The notes under the pieces were generated by a model. The model worked only from the letters and a program-made list of their open reading frames with translations, was not told where the DNA came from and made no database searches. Positions 23,303 through 33,647 of a stretch of 64,000 nt of DNA are shown one piece after another. Position 1 is the stretch's first letter; each line of letters opens with the position of its first letter. The position numbers and the translations under genes were made by a program. This stretch comes from Anopheles merus. Its lineage: Eukaryota; Arthropoda; Insecta; Diptera; Culicidae. The DNA lies in assembly GCF_017562075.2 (NCBI RefSeq), contig NC_054081.1, positions 22,346,366 to 22,410,365 on the forward strand, given 5' to 3'.

Positions 23303-23656
23303 TATTGAAAATAGCCGCCTAACTGCGTGGATCCCGTTGTTGATGTACAATACAGTAACAAAAAACATTGAAATAAAGCAGCACAAATCACACATTTAGG
23401 ATAAATGATGAAAGATAAGCGCAGCTTCATTTCAATGTGCAAAACACTTCAACACTTAGCGAAACTTCGATCGCCCGGGACTTAGGCTAACACGCGCGCG
23501 GCCTTTCACGGCGAACGCTTGAGCTGAACTGACGATTCCTAGGGGTGGCAAGAAAGGGAGCGCACAGAGGAGCATTAGCTGCACTAGTGCGAGCGAGACA
23601 CCGATACCAGCATGCCGCTGCGAGAAAACCAAACTGAGCGCGTAGGCTGAAAGTGA
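23303..23656 (-). repeat. Repeat R, inverted, continued
   Basis: Continues 19285-19627 after the Tc1/mariner insertion and is the inverse of about 16350-16700. It ends at AAAGTGA, where element D is inserted. Confidence 0.85.
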
Positions 23657-24009
23657 CCCTCTCAACAATCTCAGAGAGAATTTTTATGAAATTTCTTGGG
23701 CTTGTTCTCGGCTTGTTCTCGGCTTATTGGTATAAACGTCACACAGAGAACAAGCCCAATATGAACAGGCGCTCAGTAACGTCACGGTGTAGCCGTATTG
23801 ATGCGAGTCCACACAATGGGGTTCGACCCATTCCAACTGCTGTCAAAATGAAACAACAAAGGTATTTGGTTTGCATGCGTTTTATTAAACAATAACAAGT
23901 CGACAAGTGGTGTCGTTTTGAATAGCCAAAATCAGTTCCGGATTTACGTATTTTTCTATTCCAGCACATTATTAGTTGGCGAAATAGTTGTTCGGCTTCC
24001 GGCGAATCT

Positions 24010-24086
24010 GTAAGTGAATGAATCAAAGCGTTAATACATCGAAATCATAACACATTAGTTGATTTTACCTGCACCTATTATTTTAG
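24010..24086 (+). other. Predicted 77-bp 5' intron of the DUF4806-like gene
   Basis: Donor AATCT|GTAAGTGAATG and acceptor CTATTATTTTAG|ATAATCATG, six bases before the start codon. The same intron, also 77 bp, occurs in copy B at 31858-31934. Confidence 0.6.
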
Positions 24087-24092
24087 ATAATC

Positions 24093-24722
24093 ATGACATC
24101 AAACGACGGACGAGCTCCCGATGCTTCGACGAGTAGTTTCCAGGAGTGTCCTTGTGTAGAACTAGCGCAGGAAAATAAAAAATATATAAGGACAGTTTTG
24201 AATGCAGTGATAGACGTGCGAATGAAACAGGACGAGATTTTAAAAACTCAAAGCCAAAGCCAAGCTGAACCAACCCAAAATGATGATGGGCATATGGAAG
24301 ATGAAGAAGACTTTTTGTTCGCTTTGATTTCAACCAAGATCGGTCTAGATGACTTAGAAGAAAGCATAGCGTCAGCAAAGCGCTTCAATAATTTAAAAGG
24401 ATGGCTTATGAAGAAGGTAAAAGCATCAAACGCAAAGAGTAGGATGCATCGCGTTCTTTACCTATTACTAAATAGGATATTTATAGTAGATTGCAGTTGG
24501 AGTGGACGGGGAGGCAACGGGCCTAATGTAGAATTCAGGAAATATTCTAACATCCTGCGTCTATTTGCTGTTGTCGGAGGAGCAGGAAGGGCTTTGGAGG
24601 ATTCTATTGTTGGGGATTTTGTTATAAAGAAATTTAAAAATTCGCAATCAGCTGCCGAAGCCAAAGGCATTGTGAAAAGTGTCAGTCGTGGTACGTTTTC
24701 AAGAAAGAAGAAGAAGAATTAG
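24093..24722 (+). CDS. DUF4806-like protein of element D, copy A
   Basis: Intact 209-aa frame with an ATG just after a predicted 3' splice site. Residues 1-50 are polar (VDVRMKQDEI region possibly a short coiled coil) and about 50-75 acidic. About 75-170 resembles DUF4806, a domain of unknown function seen in insect and other animal proteins, often linked to repeats: FALISTKIGLDDLEESI, a helical stretch, then RVLYLLLNRIFIVDCSWSGR, then a segment around FRKYSNILRLFAVV. The C-terminus SRGTFSRKKKKN is a likely nuclear signal. Copy B (31941-32570) differs at two residues (D5V, F17S), so both are recent. The role in the element is unknown; it may be an accessory DNA-binding protein. The DUF assignment rests on recall of the family pattern. 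Confidence 0.7.
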   Translation: MTSNDGRAPDASTSSFQECPCVELAQENKKYIRTVLNAVIDVRMKQDEILKTQSQSQAEPTQNDDGHMEDEEDFLFALISTKIGLDDLEESIASAKRFNNLKGWLMKKVKASNAKSRMHRVLYLLLNRIFIVDCSWSGRGGNGPNVEFRKYSNILRLFAVVGGAGRALEDSIVGDFVIKKFKNSQSAAEAKGIVKSVSRGTFSRKKKKN

Positions 24723-24999
24723 ATAAATAAGATAGAATTCAATAATGTTCCTTTGACGATTTTTTTTTGCTTAGAATTTGTTGATATTGATAAGGTTTTT
24801 TTATTTTTGATTGTTGCTGAACTATTAGTCAATTGAATAATATAAGCGAATTCATAAATGCTAGTACATGTTGATAGTAATTGATTTTTCGGTTTAAGGT
24901 AGTTGTATGAATTATTCTAAATAATGTGGATATCAGTAAATATAAAAAATTATGGAGTTTTAGTTATAAAAAGTTTCTATGAGTAATTTTCCTTTCACC

Positions 25000-25540
25000 G
25001 TAGAGTTGGCAACCAGATTTACACACGTAAGTGGCAAGTATAAGTTGCGTACCCGGCATACCCGGGTATTCCACACGTTTTGATGCAAAAAATTAACGAT
25101 TTTCATAGGTAAACAATGCTTTCTATCTTTTGATGCTGTAAGCAAGTAATGCCGACCATATATCCTCTTCTATTTCATTTATTCATTAAGTATTTTTTCA
25201 TTTTATTATAAAAACAACGGTCAAATTTAAATTTGGAATCGCTTGAATTTGACTCGAAAATAAGCACAATACGAAAAGAGGAAGAAGAGAAACCTCATTC
25301 TCCATACAAAATGTATGGAATACCCGGGTATGCTGGATGCCAACTTACGTGGTAAAGTTTAAAAAAAAATCAAAATAAAATACTTACAGGCTGTTTAAAA
25401 TTACAACTTATGCACTAAAAAATCATAAATTAAAAGTTGGGAGGCTACGGAAAATTTCAGGTCAATAAAAGCAATGAATCAAAAGTTATTGCAGTTCGAA
25501 GTTGAAAATAGAACAGGGTATCCGGTTGCCAACTTAAAGG
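25000..25540. repeat. MITE-like segment with AGTTGGCAACC ends
   Basis: It starts ACCGTAGAGTTGGCAACC and ends GGTTGCCAACTTAAAGGT, imperfect inverted repeats. Internally it holds several ATACCCGGGTAT motifs next to TGCCAACTTACGTG. It abuts the TTAA-flanked MITE that follows. Also present in copy B (about 32845-33388) and in the inverted arm, which stops exactly at its end. Confidence 0.55.
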
Positions 25541-25544
25541 TTAA

Positions 25545-25799
25545 CACTTTAAGCGCCGTGTCATATAAATTCGCATGAAGGTTTTGCTCACCGTTCAGCT
25601 TTGCATCTGACGCTCAGTGATTCTCTTGAGAACGAATGAGGTAGGAAAGAGGGAACGAGAACGACATGTGCTACGCCGCTTATCGCAATGAAACAAAAGA
25701 GTGATAACAATCGCACGAGAAACTGTCGCTCTCATCGCTCTCTTGCCATGCGCTACGTGCTCACTCAAAAACTGTGACGTCAGGCTGGCGATCAAAGTG
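25545..25799. mobile_element. 255-bp MITE with TTAA target duplication
   Basis: TTAA lies at 25541-25544 and 25800-25803. Ends are CACTTTAAGCGCC and the inverse of CACTTTGATCGCC. TTAA duplication points to piggyBac-like (or Kolobok) mobilisation. No ORF of its own. Identical-length copies at 33393-33647 and 35986-36240. Confidence 0.8.
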
Positions 25800-26119
25800 T
25801 TAACATACCAATTTTTATATTCATAATTGATTGAACTGGTGCAATGAATAAGTAGCAAAGTTAGCTTTAAGATTATTACAATAATGATGATTCTTCATAG
25901 ATATCATTCTTTGTGGATAACTTTTACATAACAGAGATGGTCACATGCACGTTTGTCGAATACTCACTTGCTTACCTTTTTATCAAGTGCTAACCAGTTT
26001 TGAGGTCTACCATGAACCACTTTAAATGCAGCGCCGTCGTTTATTAGATGATCTATTGATGAGGTCTAATGGGGACGTATGTTTTCAAGTGGCTCGACCA
26101 TTTACGGGACTCATACAAC

Positions 26120-26187
26120 CTGAAATTTATATTAAATATATTTTCACAATTATAACCTTGGAATAACGGTCCCCAAAGCGTACTTAC
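26120..26187 (-). other. Predicted 68-bp intron, element D minus strand
   Basis: Donor TTTGA|GTAAGTACG and acceptor ATAAATTTCAG|GTTGTATG on the - strand. It would join the 68-aa frame at 26184-26390 to a short downstream exon. The pair is conserved in copy B and in the inverted arm. Confidence 0.4.
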
Positions 26188-26661
26188 TCAAAGATGTATA
26201 TGTTTAAGTACAAGCAAGCAACGCCATACATTGAGCACGTATTTCTGCATAGGATGGTTATGCACTTTAGGGATAACAATTTGGTTAAATCGGAGCATGT
26301 ACTCGACTCGAGGCAACAGCGTGCTGGTTTGATGTTTTTTATATAGTTCAATGAACTAGTACGTACGTTTTCGGCCAAATACTGAACCATGAAGCCTTAC
26401 ATCAATTCAGTTTTGGTAACCTTATAACAAGTTAATGTCAGCCGCTTCATAACTGCAGAATAATTTTATGGAATACGCATGATAAGATGGATGGTACGAT
26501 GCGAATTGTTTACCAACACGTTTCAAATGTTGCCGAGGAGCAACCGTAGTTCAGGTTCCTCTTTTACTCGCTGGCCGCTTCGCGCAGCAGCATGAAGCCT
26601 TGCGCGTACGATGCCTTTCGTGCTCTGTGCTCCGGCGAGTTGTTTGCTGCCCTGAGCACGT

Positions 26662-27700
26662 TCATCCTTCGGCGTGGAAGTAGCTGGAGAAGTCTGCTTC
26701 GTCTTTTGGCATCACCGGAACGCTATGGTACATTGCGACAATTTCCGTCAACTTGCCCACACCCTTCTGGCCGGCCCTGTCACGAATACAATCCAGCAAG
26801 TATCCCTTACAGGGTTTTTCAAGCCAGCTCAACATCGTGACACTATTTTTCAAACACGTAAAACGATTGTCAACATCGTACATACAATTCGAATCCGTAA
26901 ACTCTTTTCGATTTGGTAACACTAGATTTTGAACGCGTAAAATCCCATCTCGAATCTGTAAAATGTATGTTGGCTGTCTTGTCACCCATTATACATTTTC
27001 CAGATTCGAGTTGGGACTTTACGCATTCAAACCTAGTGTTACCAAATCGAAAAGAGTTTACGGATTCGAATTGTACGTACGATGTTGACAATCGCTTAAC
27101 GTGTTCGAAAAATAGTGTTACGATGTTGAGCTGGCTTGAGAAACCCTGTATAGTCGCAGTAGAATGATCTACGTGATATCGATCAGGAACGCATTCAGCA
27201 CATCCTTGTTCCACACGTCGAAATTCTTTCCTTCCGTGTTTTGCCGAACGCCAGCATCAGGTGGCACGCAGAGCAGATCAGTTGCATGTAATCGTACTCT
27301 TGTGTCGTGCCTGGACATCGTCCCGTTGTGTACAATTTGCACAGTATCCGGCACCGCATATGCCGATTCGTTCACAACACGGGTTACCGTTAAATTTTGC
27401 GCATATAGCCTACCGGGAAAAAGGTCACCTACATTAAAACCAGTCAATTAAAATAGAACAAGTTCAACCCACCGGGAACATTTCCTTCATCCCCGGAAAA
27501 AGCGTCCGGGTGTGGGAATGGTCGTAGCGAGCCCCTTCCTCTGCACCGCTTAACAGCTGCAGACGATGCCGACCAAAGAATCCCCGCCAGAAAAGGTTAT
27601 ATGGCACAAATCACATCCTAAAATGAAACAATCATCGAAATTAAACACAAGCACACCTTACCTCAGCGTCAGCGTCGTGCGTGAAGGTTAAAAATTTCAT
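26662..27700 (-). CDS. Unrecognised spliced-looking gene of element D, MITE-interrupted
   Basis: On the - strand, frame 27447-27169 reads NVGDLFPGRLYAQNLTVTRV and later VLNAFLIDI, then meets a stop shortly before the MITE at 26810-27148. Beyond the MITE a frame starts KGYLLDCIRDRAGQKGVGK and ends SSYFHAEG at a TGA (26662). Removing the MITE and one TA joins this second frame to RSFYCDYKGYLL, one frame away from the first, so an old frameshift separates them. Upstream, a GT...AG pair (27661 to 27618) and an AG at about 27436 suggest further exons. I recognise no domain. It may be the second, mobility-related gene of D or an unrelated captured gene. Confidence 0.3.
26810..27148. mobile_element. 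339-bp palindromic MITE (CAGGGTTT ends), copy A
   Basis: Starts CAGGGTTTTTCAAGCCAGCT and ends in its near inverse. TA at 26808-26809 and 27149-27150. The two halves are imperfect inverse copies of each other over the whole length, so it can fold into a long hairpin. The terminal CAGGGTTT and TA target are shared with the Tc1/mariner element at 19628-23302. Confidence 0.88.
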
Positions 27701-28104
27701 CCTGCTTTATTGAATGCTCCAAGCTATTTTTTGGCTTCCACCACAACTAAATAATACTGTCGTGGTTAGTTTTATGTTTAATCTACAAAACAAAACGTTT
27801 TTTTGTAAGACATATGTCATAATTTGCACAAAATACTCACAAGATCACCGCACATGCAAACACTTGCTGTTTACATTTTGGCTTCACTCTCATTTGACAT
27901 GTCAAAAATTTGCAAGCCCCAAAGTGTGGATCAAAAAGGGGGGTGGGAGAGGAGAGAAGGTGATGAGATCGAAGCGGCACGAAATGGCCGTTGCAAAAAC
28001 CGCATGCTCAGAACACTAAGTCATAGAAGAGGGAGATCGAGCTACGAATGTGACAGAGAGGGCATGAGAAAATGAGAGAATTTAAGTTTAAATTGTTGGG
28101 AGGG

Positions 28105-28211
28105 GAACGCACACAATCACACATGTGTAATTGTGTGAGTGCAAAAACTGTCTACAAACCAAAATACGCTCGCGCCTCCGCGTAATTCCAAGTATTCCCA
28201 ACCGTCTCCCC
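28105..28211 (-). repeat. Repeat R, inverted, resumed after element D
   Basis: Inverse of about 16235-16350. Ends in GTCTCCCC, the target duplication of the next insertion. Confidence 0.75.
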
Positions 28212-28856
28212 AAGGTTATTAGACTCTATACAGGTTATGACAAAAGCCTGTTTTGGCCGATTTCCAATAAAAAAATGAATGAAAAAATTTTGACAGACAA
28301 ATTGGAATGGTTTGTCTACAATTGGACTGGTTTGTTTACAATTCGACTGATTGCAACTGGATTGCAATCGTGCAATAGTACGATGTTTTAGGTTGTATTG
28401 TTGAATTATTGTAAATCTAATTTTAATTATGTACTTTCTACTGGACTTGTGTTGAAAGTGGAGAAGGGATTCCGCTATAAACATTCGTGTGTTATCGTAA
28501 TAAGATCCAACATGTACGAGTTGAAAAATCGCAGGGCATTAACTTAAGTTTGCTGCAAAATCATGTTTGTATAAGCAATAAGGGAGAGCCGATAAAGAAG
28601 CGAATGAAGTAGCCAGATAGTGAGCATATACTGGACGGATAATGTATGCAGCGGTTGAACATTAAAAAAATCATATCGAACGACACGTTTCTAACCATAG
28701 ATTAACATCAAACCAGTCTCTAACAGCACGTGGTAATTTAATTCATATTTTAGTAAAATTAAAAAGAAATAATTTTAGTTTTTAATTCCTCGTAGAGTTT
28801 CATCACACGAGTTTCCTTTCCGTCCAAGAACAGTCCTGTGATCTAGTGATGGGTGT

Positions 28857-29105
28857 GTCGGAGCGCACTAACGGCTCCGGACTAACGGCTCCGGACTAAC
28901 GGCTCCGGACTAACGGATCTGGAGCCAGCTCCGCTCCGACGGCTCCGGAGCCGGCTCCGCTACAACGGCTCCGCACCAATGGCTCTGCAGCCGGTTCCGG
29001 ACTAACAGCTCTGCACTCACGGCTCCGTTCCAACGGCTGCGGAGCCGGCTTCGGGTCCACTGTTCCAGAGCCGTCGACAAATCAATGGCTCCAAACCAAC
29101 GGTTC
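28857..29105 (+). repeat. GGCTCCGGAGCC repeat tract, first
   Basis: Degenerate tandem units such as AACGGCTCCGGACT and CGGCTCCGGAGCCGG follow TAGTGATGGGTGTGTCGGAG, a hAT-like start. The unit core is a palindrome. Confidence 0.75.
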
Positions 29106-29353
29106 AATAGAGACAGCATTGTATGATAGCGTAATAAAAAAAAACGAATATATCTTCTCATGGAAGCTAACACACGATGTGATTGCAGTATTGACATGTA
29201 TGACGTTGTGTAGCATTCGTTGGTCTCACCTTTCTTAACTATATTCAAAACTAATCGATTTTTTTTTTTGTAAATTATTTTAAACATGACCTACTCCGCT
29301 TTTTACGGTTTTCCTCAATTGGAACTTTATTCAAAAAGTTTGTTTGGTCCCTT

Positions 29354-29520
29354 GTGTTAAAACCGGCTCCGGAGCCGTTGGAGCTGAGCCGGCTCTGGAG
29401 CCGTTGGGGCAGAGCCGGCTCCGGAGCCGTTGGTGCGGAGCTGGCTTTGGAACCGTGGGTGCGGAGCCGGCTCCTAAATTGTCTGAAGCCAGTCGGAGCC
29501 GGCTCCGACTTCGGATAAAA
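29354..29520 (-). repeat. GGCTCCGGAGCC repeat tract, second (inverted)
   Basis: Units such as GGAGCCGTTGGTGCGGAG and GAGCCGGCTCCGG are the inverse of the tract at 28857-29105. The two tracts could be subterminal repeats at the two sides of a hAT-like core. Confidence 0.75.
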
Positions 29521-30888
29521 TTACCGTTCCTTCTTAAAAGCAACTGTTATTCGTGATGATTGAGGAACATAACAGAACATAAATAACCAGCAACAGCGAC
29601 ACGCAGACTGGATGCAAGTGACCACGTCATATTTCATCTCAGCCCACTACAGTATAAACTGTTACAACGAGTTTTTCGTATAACGAGCAGATTCAAATGC
29701 TCTACAAATACTTCACGAGAAAAATCTCGCATTACGATCCGAGGTGTTCCGTATTATAATATTTTTCTTTTTTGTTAGAGGCAGATAAACCCTATCCACA
29801 TTATTTCACTTTTCATACAAATTTTATGATAAAGAGTAGGAGAAAGAGATGAATATGAGGGTCACCGAGTAGAGCACTTGTGAAGGAAGAGTAGTGGTTG
29901 AGGTGGGGAGTAAATGTTGAACGGTCCTGTTGTAACAATTATAATTAGGAAATAAACTATAAGTATATTTGTGATTATGCATAGTTGTTATTTAAGTTAT
30001 TGTCCGCGGTTCCATGTCAGTTCGTTGCAGTCGTCATGTTCGAGACGATCGACTATCCAGGCCACTGTTGCCGTTCCAGTTCAATGAAAACAAATGTTCA
30101 TTCCGTTCTGGCTGCAGCCTTATTCCTGTGGGGGTCGATAATTCATGTCACCTTGGGTGTAGCTTAAGCAGTGTTTAGCAAGGACGAGGCCATGCCACAC
30201 AAGCTTCTACTTTATCATCATCTCAGCACCGCAATTTCGAAGGAGGGATACGCATCATCACCGCTGCCGCAATTTCGTCAGCGCAGTCGCGGTCCTAGCT
30301 CGGGTCAAGTGCAATAGCGGAACGAAAGTGATGCCGGTAGCATGTTTTGCACCACATCATCACAGGTTCCCTGACCAACGTCGTCAAAAGGGTGTCATCA
30401 CATCGATACTCTTTCACTGAATTATTCCGTTACCGTTCCACTCCGAATAAAGGACGAGCTGTTATGGGTGAAGCGACATGGGATCTGGCCACTTCTCATA
30501 CGAGGGGCAGCAACTGGGACAGCACAATAACCCAGTTTGGACACTGCTGCTGCTGGGCGGCATGAACTCTCGTCCACTGAAGCTGGGACTGCAATACCAA
30601 ACCTGTAGAACAATTGAAACTGATGAGACAATCCGACGATATCCAGGGCATGTAAGCAAAACTGACTCAGCATTAACCAATCCAACATAGAAGTCATATT
30701 CTTTAAATGATATAACGAGTTAGCATGAAGAAAAATTTTAGCAGTAATTTCGTCTTCTGTAAACTTATTTATGTTGCTCGTGCCAAGCAACAGCTGGCCG
30801 GCATCTATTTTGACAGACAAATTGTAAACAAGGTATCCATAATGGTGACCCTCTCAAACGCTCTGTCGTAACCTGTATAGAGTCTTGC

Positions 30889-31503
30889 GTCTCCCCATGC
30901 TTCTACATGCCCCTCGCCTGAAAGTCGCACACTTTTTCTTTATCTTTGCTAGTAGGGCGGACTTCGGATCCGATCTTGGGCCAGACCACCACCTCGTGTT
31001 TCTACATACCCCTCGCCTGAAATCAAAACAAATACTTTTACACATAAACTCAGTTTTTATGTTATCACTTTTTTTGCAAATAAAAGCACATTTAAATACA
31101 TAGCTTCACACAATCTTGCAGCAAACCACACAAATTCTTTATATAAAAAAATCGTCGTATTGAAAATAGCCGCCTAACTGCGTGGATCCCGTTGTTGATG
31201 TACAATACAGTAACAAAAAACATTGAAATAAAGCAGCACAAATCACACATTTAGGATAAATGATGAAAGATAAGCGCAGCAATGTGCAAAACACTTCAAC
31301 ACTTAGCGAAACTTCGATCGCCCGGGACTTAGGCTAACACGCGCGCGGCCTTTCACGGCGAACGCTTGAGCTGAACTGACGATTCCTAGGGGTGGCAAGA
31401 AAGGGAGCGCACAGAGGAGCATTAGCTGCACTAGTGCGAGCGAGACACCGATACCAGCATGCCGCTGCGAGAAAACCAAACTGAGCGCGTAGGCTGAAAG
31501 TGA
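30889..31503 (-). repeat. Repeat R, inverted, second unit
   Basis: About 30897-30957 finishes the first R copy. From about 31019 a new R copy starts and runs to the left end of element D copy B. It lacks the Tc1/mariner insertion (TCGTCGTATTGAAAATAGCC intact at about 31150). A motif like CCCCTCGCCTGAAA occurs at both junctions (about 30910 and 31008). Confidence 0.8.
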
Positions 31504-31940
31504 CCCTCTCAACAATCTCAGAGAGAATTTTTATGAAATTTCTTGGGCTTGTTCTCGGCTTGTTCTCGGCTTATTGGTATAAACGTCACACAGAGAACAA
31601 GCCCAATATGAACAGGCGCTCAGTAACGTCACGGTGTAGCCGTATTGATGCGAGTCCACACAATGGGGTTCGACCCATTCCAACTGCTGTCAAAATGAAA
31701 CAACAAAGGTATTTGGTTTGCATGCGTTTTATTAAACAATAACAAGTCGACAAGTGGCGTCGTTTTGAGTAGCCAAAAATCAGTTCCGGATTTACGTATT
31801 TTCCTATTCCAGCTCATTATTAGTTAGCGAAATAGTTGTTCGGCTTCCGGCAAATCTGTAAGTGAAGGAATCAAAGCGTTAATACATCGAAATCATAACA
31901 AATTAGTTGATTTTACCTGTACCTATTATTTTAGATAATC

Positions 31941-32570
31941 ATGACATCAAACGTCGGACGAGCTCCCGATGCTTCGACGAGTAGTTCCCAGGAGTGTCCT
32001 TGTGTAGAACTAGCGCAGGAAAATAAAAAATATATAAGGACAGTTTTGAATGCAGTGATAGACGTGCGAATGAAACAGGACGAGATTTTAAAAACTCAAA
32101 GCCAAAGCCAAGCTGAACCAACCCAAAATGATGATGGGCATATGGAAGATGAAGAAGACTTTTTGTTCGCTTTGATTTCAACCAAGATCGGTCTAGATGA
32201 CTTAGAAGAAAGCATAGCGTCAGCAAAGCGCTTCAATAATTTAAAAGGATGGCTTATGAAGAAGGTAAAAGCATCAAACGCAAAGAGTAGGATGCATCGC
32301 GTTCTTTACCTATTACTAAATAGGATATTTATAGTAGATTGCAGTTGGAGTGGACGGGGAGGCAACGGGCCTAATGTAGAATTCAGGAAATATTCTAACA
32401 TCCTGCGTCTATTTGCTGTTGTCGGAGGAGCAGGAAGGGCTTTGGAGGATTCTATTGTTGGGGATTTTGTTATAAAGAAATTTAAAAATTCGCAATCAGC
32501 TGCCGAAGCCAAAGGCATTGTGAAAAGTGTCAGTCGTGGTACGTTTTCAAGAAAGAAGAAGAAGAATTAG
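31941..32570 (+). CDS. DUF4806-like protein of element D, copy B
   Basis: Intact 209-aa frame, identical to copy A (24093-24722) except two residues near the N-terminus (Val at 5, Ser at 17). The preceding 77-bp intron (31858-31934) keeps its splice sites. Domain features are as in copy A: acidic N-terminal third, DUF4806-like helical core with LLLNRIFIVDCSWSGR, and a basic C-terminus. Two intact copies within 8 kb argue for recent duplication, or for selection on the frame; the data cannot separate these. Confidence 0.7.
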   Translation: MTSNVGRAPDASTSSSQECPCVELAQENKKYIRTVLNAVIDVRMKQDEILKTQSQSQAEPTQNDDGHMEDEEDFLFALISTKIGLDDLEESIASAKRFNNLKGWLMKKVKASNAKSRMHRVLYLLLNRIFIVDCSWSGRGGNGPNVEFRKYSNILRLFAVVGGAGRALEDSIVGDFVIKKFKNSQSAAEAKGIVKSVSRGTFSRKKKKN

Positions 32571-33392
32571 ATAAATAAGATAGAATTCAATAATGTTCCT
32601 TTGACGATTTTTTTTTGCTTAGAATTTGTTGATATTGATAAGGTTTTTTTATTTTTGATTGTTGCTGAACTATTAGTCAATTGAATAATATAAGCGAATT
32701 CATAAATGCTAGTACATGTTGATAGTAATTGATTTTTCGGTTTAAGGTAGTTGTATGAATTATTCTAAATAATGTGGATATCAGTAAATATAAAAAATTA
32801 TGGAGTTTTAGTTATAAAAAGTTTCTATGAGTAATTTTCCTTTCACCGTAGAGTTGGCAACCAGATTTACACACGTAAGTGGCAAGTATAAGTTGCGTAC
32901 CCGGCATACCCGGGTATTCCACACGTTTTGATGCAAAAAATTAACGATTTTCATAGATAAACAATGCTTTCTATATTTTAATGCTGTAAGCAAGTAATGC
33001 CGACCATATATCCTCTTCTATTTCATTTATTCATTAAGTATTTTTTCATTTTATTATAAAAACAACGGTCAAATTTAAATTTGGAATCGCTTGAATTTGA
33101 CTCGAAAATAAGCACAATACGAAAAGAGGAAGAAGAGAAACCTCATTCTCCATACAAAATGTATGGAATACCCGGGTATGCTGGATGCCAACTTACGTGG
33201 TAAAGTTTAAAAAAAAATCAAAATAAAATACTTACAGGCTGTTTAAAATTACAACTTATGCACTAAAAAATCATAAATTAAAAGTTGGGAGGCTACGGAA
33301 AATTTCAGGTCAATAAAAGCAATGAATCAAAAGTTATTGCAGTTCGAAGTTGAAAATAGAACAGGGTATCCGGTTGCCAACTTAAAGGTTAA

Positions 33393-33647
33393 CACTTTAA
33401 GCGCCGTGTCATATAAATTCGCATGACGGTTTTGCTCACCGTTCAGCTTTGCATCTGACGCTCAGTGATTCTCTTGAGAACGAATGAGGTAGGAAAGAGG
33501 GAACGAGAACGACATGTGCTACGCCGCTTATCGCAATGAAACAAAAGAGTGATAACAATCGCACGAGAAACTGTCGCTCTCATCGCTCTCTTGCCATGCG
33601 CTACGTGCTCACTCAAAAACTGTGACGTCAGGCTGGCGATCAAAGTG
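33393..33647. mobile_element. 255-bp TTAA MITE, copy B
   Basis: Same element as 25545-25799, flanked by TTAA at 33389-33392 and 33648-33651. Confidence 0.8.

Larger units (their letters stand above)
23657..28104. mobile_element. Element D, copy A: two-gene DNA-transposon-like element
   Basis: The left end is CCCTCTCAACAATCTC and the right end, inverted, CCCTCCCAACAATTTAAAC, giving imperfect ends of about 16 bp. The host repeat R reads GAAAGTGAACGCAC in its uninterrupted copy at about 16347. Here it reads GAAAGTGA, then D, then GAACGCAC, so the target duplication is GA, or there is none beyond that. D encodes a 209-aa ORF resembling DUF4806 on + and an unrecognised spliced-looking gene on -. 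It carries nested MITEs at about 25000-25540, 25545-25799 and 26810-27148. No transposase domain was recognised. Copy B begins at 31504. Confidence 0.7.
28212..30888. mobile_element. 2.68-kb element with 8-bp target duplication
   Basis: GTCTCCCC occurs at 28204-28211 and 30889-30896. Near the ends both sides carry AGACTCTATACAGGTTA in inverse orientation, although the outermost bases differ (left AAGGTTATT, right GC). An 8-bp, GC-rich duplication fits P-element or hAT superfamilies. Inside are two GGCTCCGGAGCC repeat tracts and small frames without known motifs (for example 30422-30820, - strand). No transposase was recognised, so it is likely non-autonomous. Confidence 0.65.

Noticed and set aside
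23456..23668. 70-aa ORF repeated at 31303-31515 and inverted at 16329-16547
   Set aside because: It only repeats because repeat R repeats. It starts inside R, has no homology to known proteins that I can see, and the R copies differ by indels outside it.
23653..23895. 80-aa ORF with a hydrophobic N-terminus (also 31500-31742)
   Set aside because: It begins with GTG across the R/D junction and overlaps the hairpin and leader of the DUF4806-like gene. Conservation is explained by the recent duplication.
25595..25858. 87-aa ORF present in three copies (also 33443 and 35927)
   Set aside because: It spans the 255-bp TTAA MITE and its flank, so copies reflect duplication of the DNA rather than a gene.
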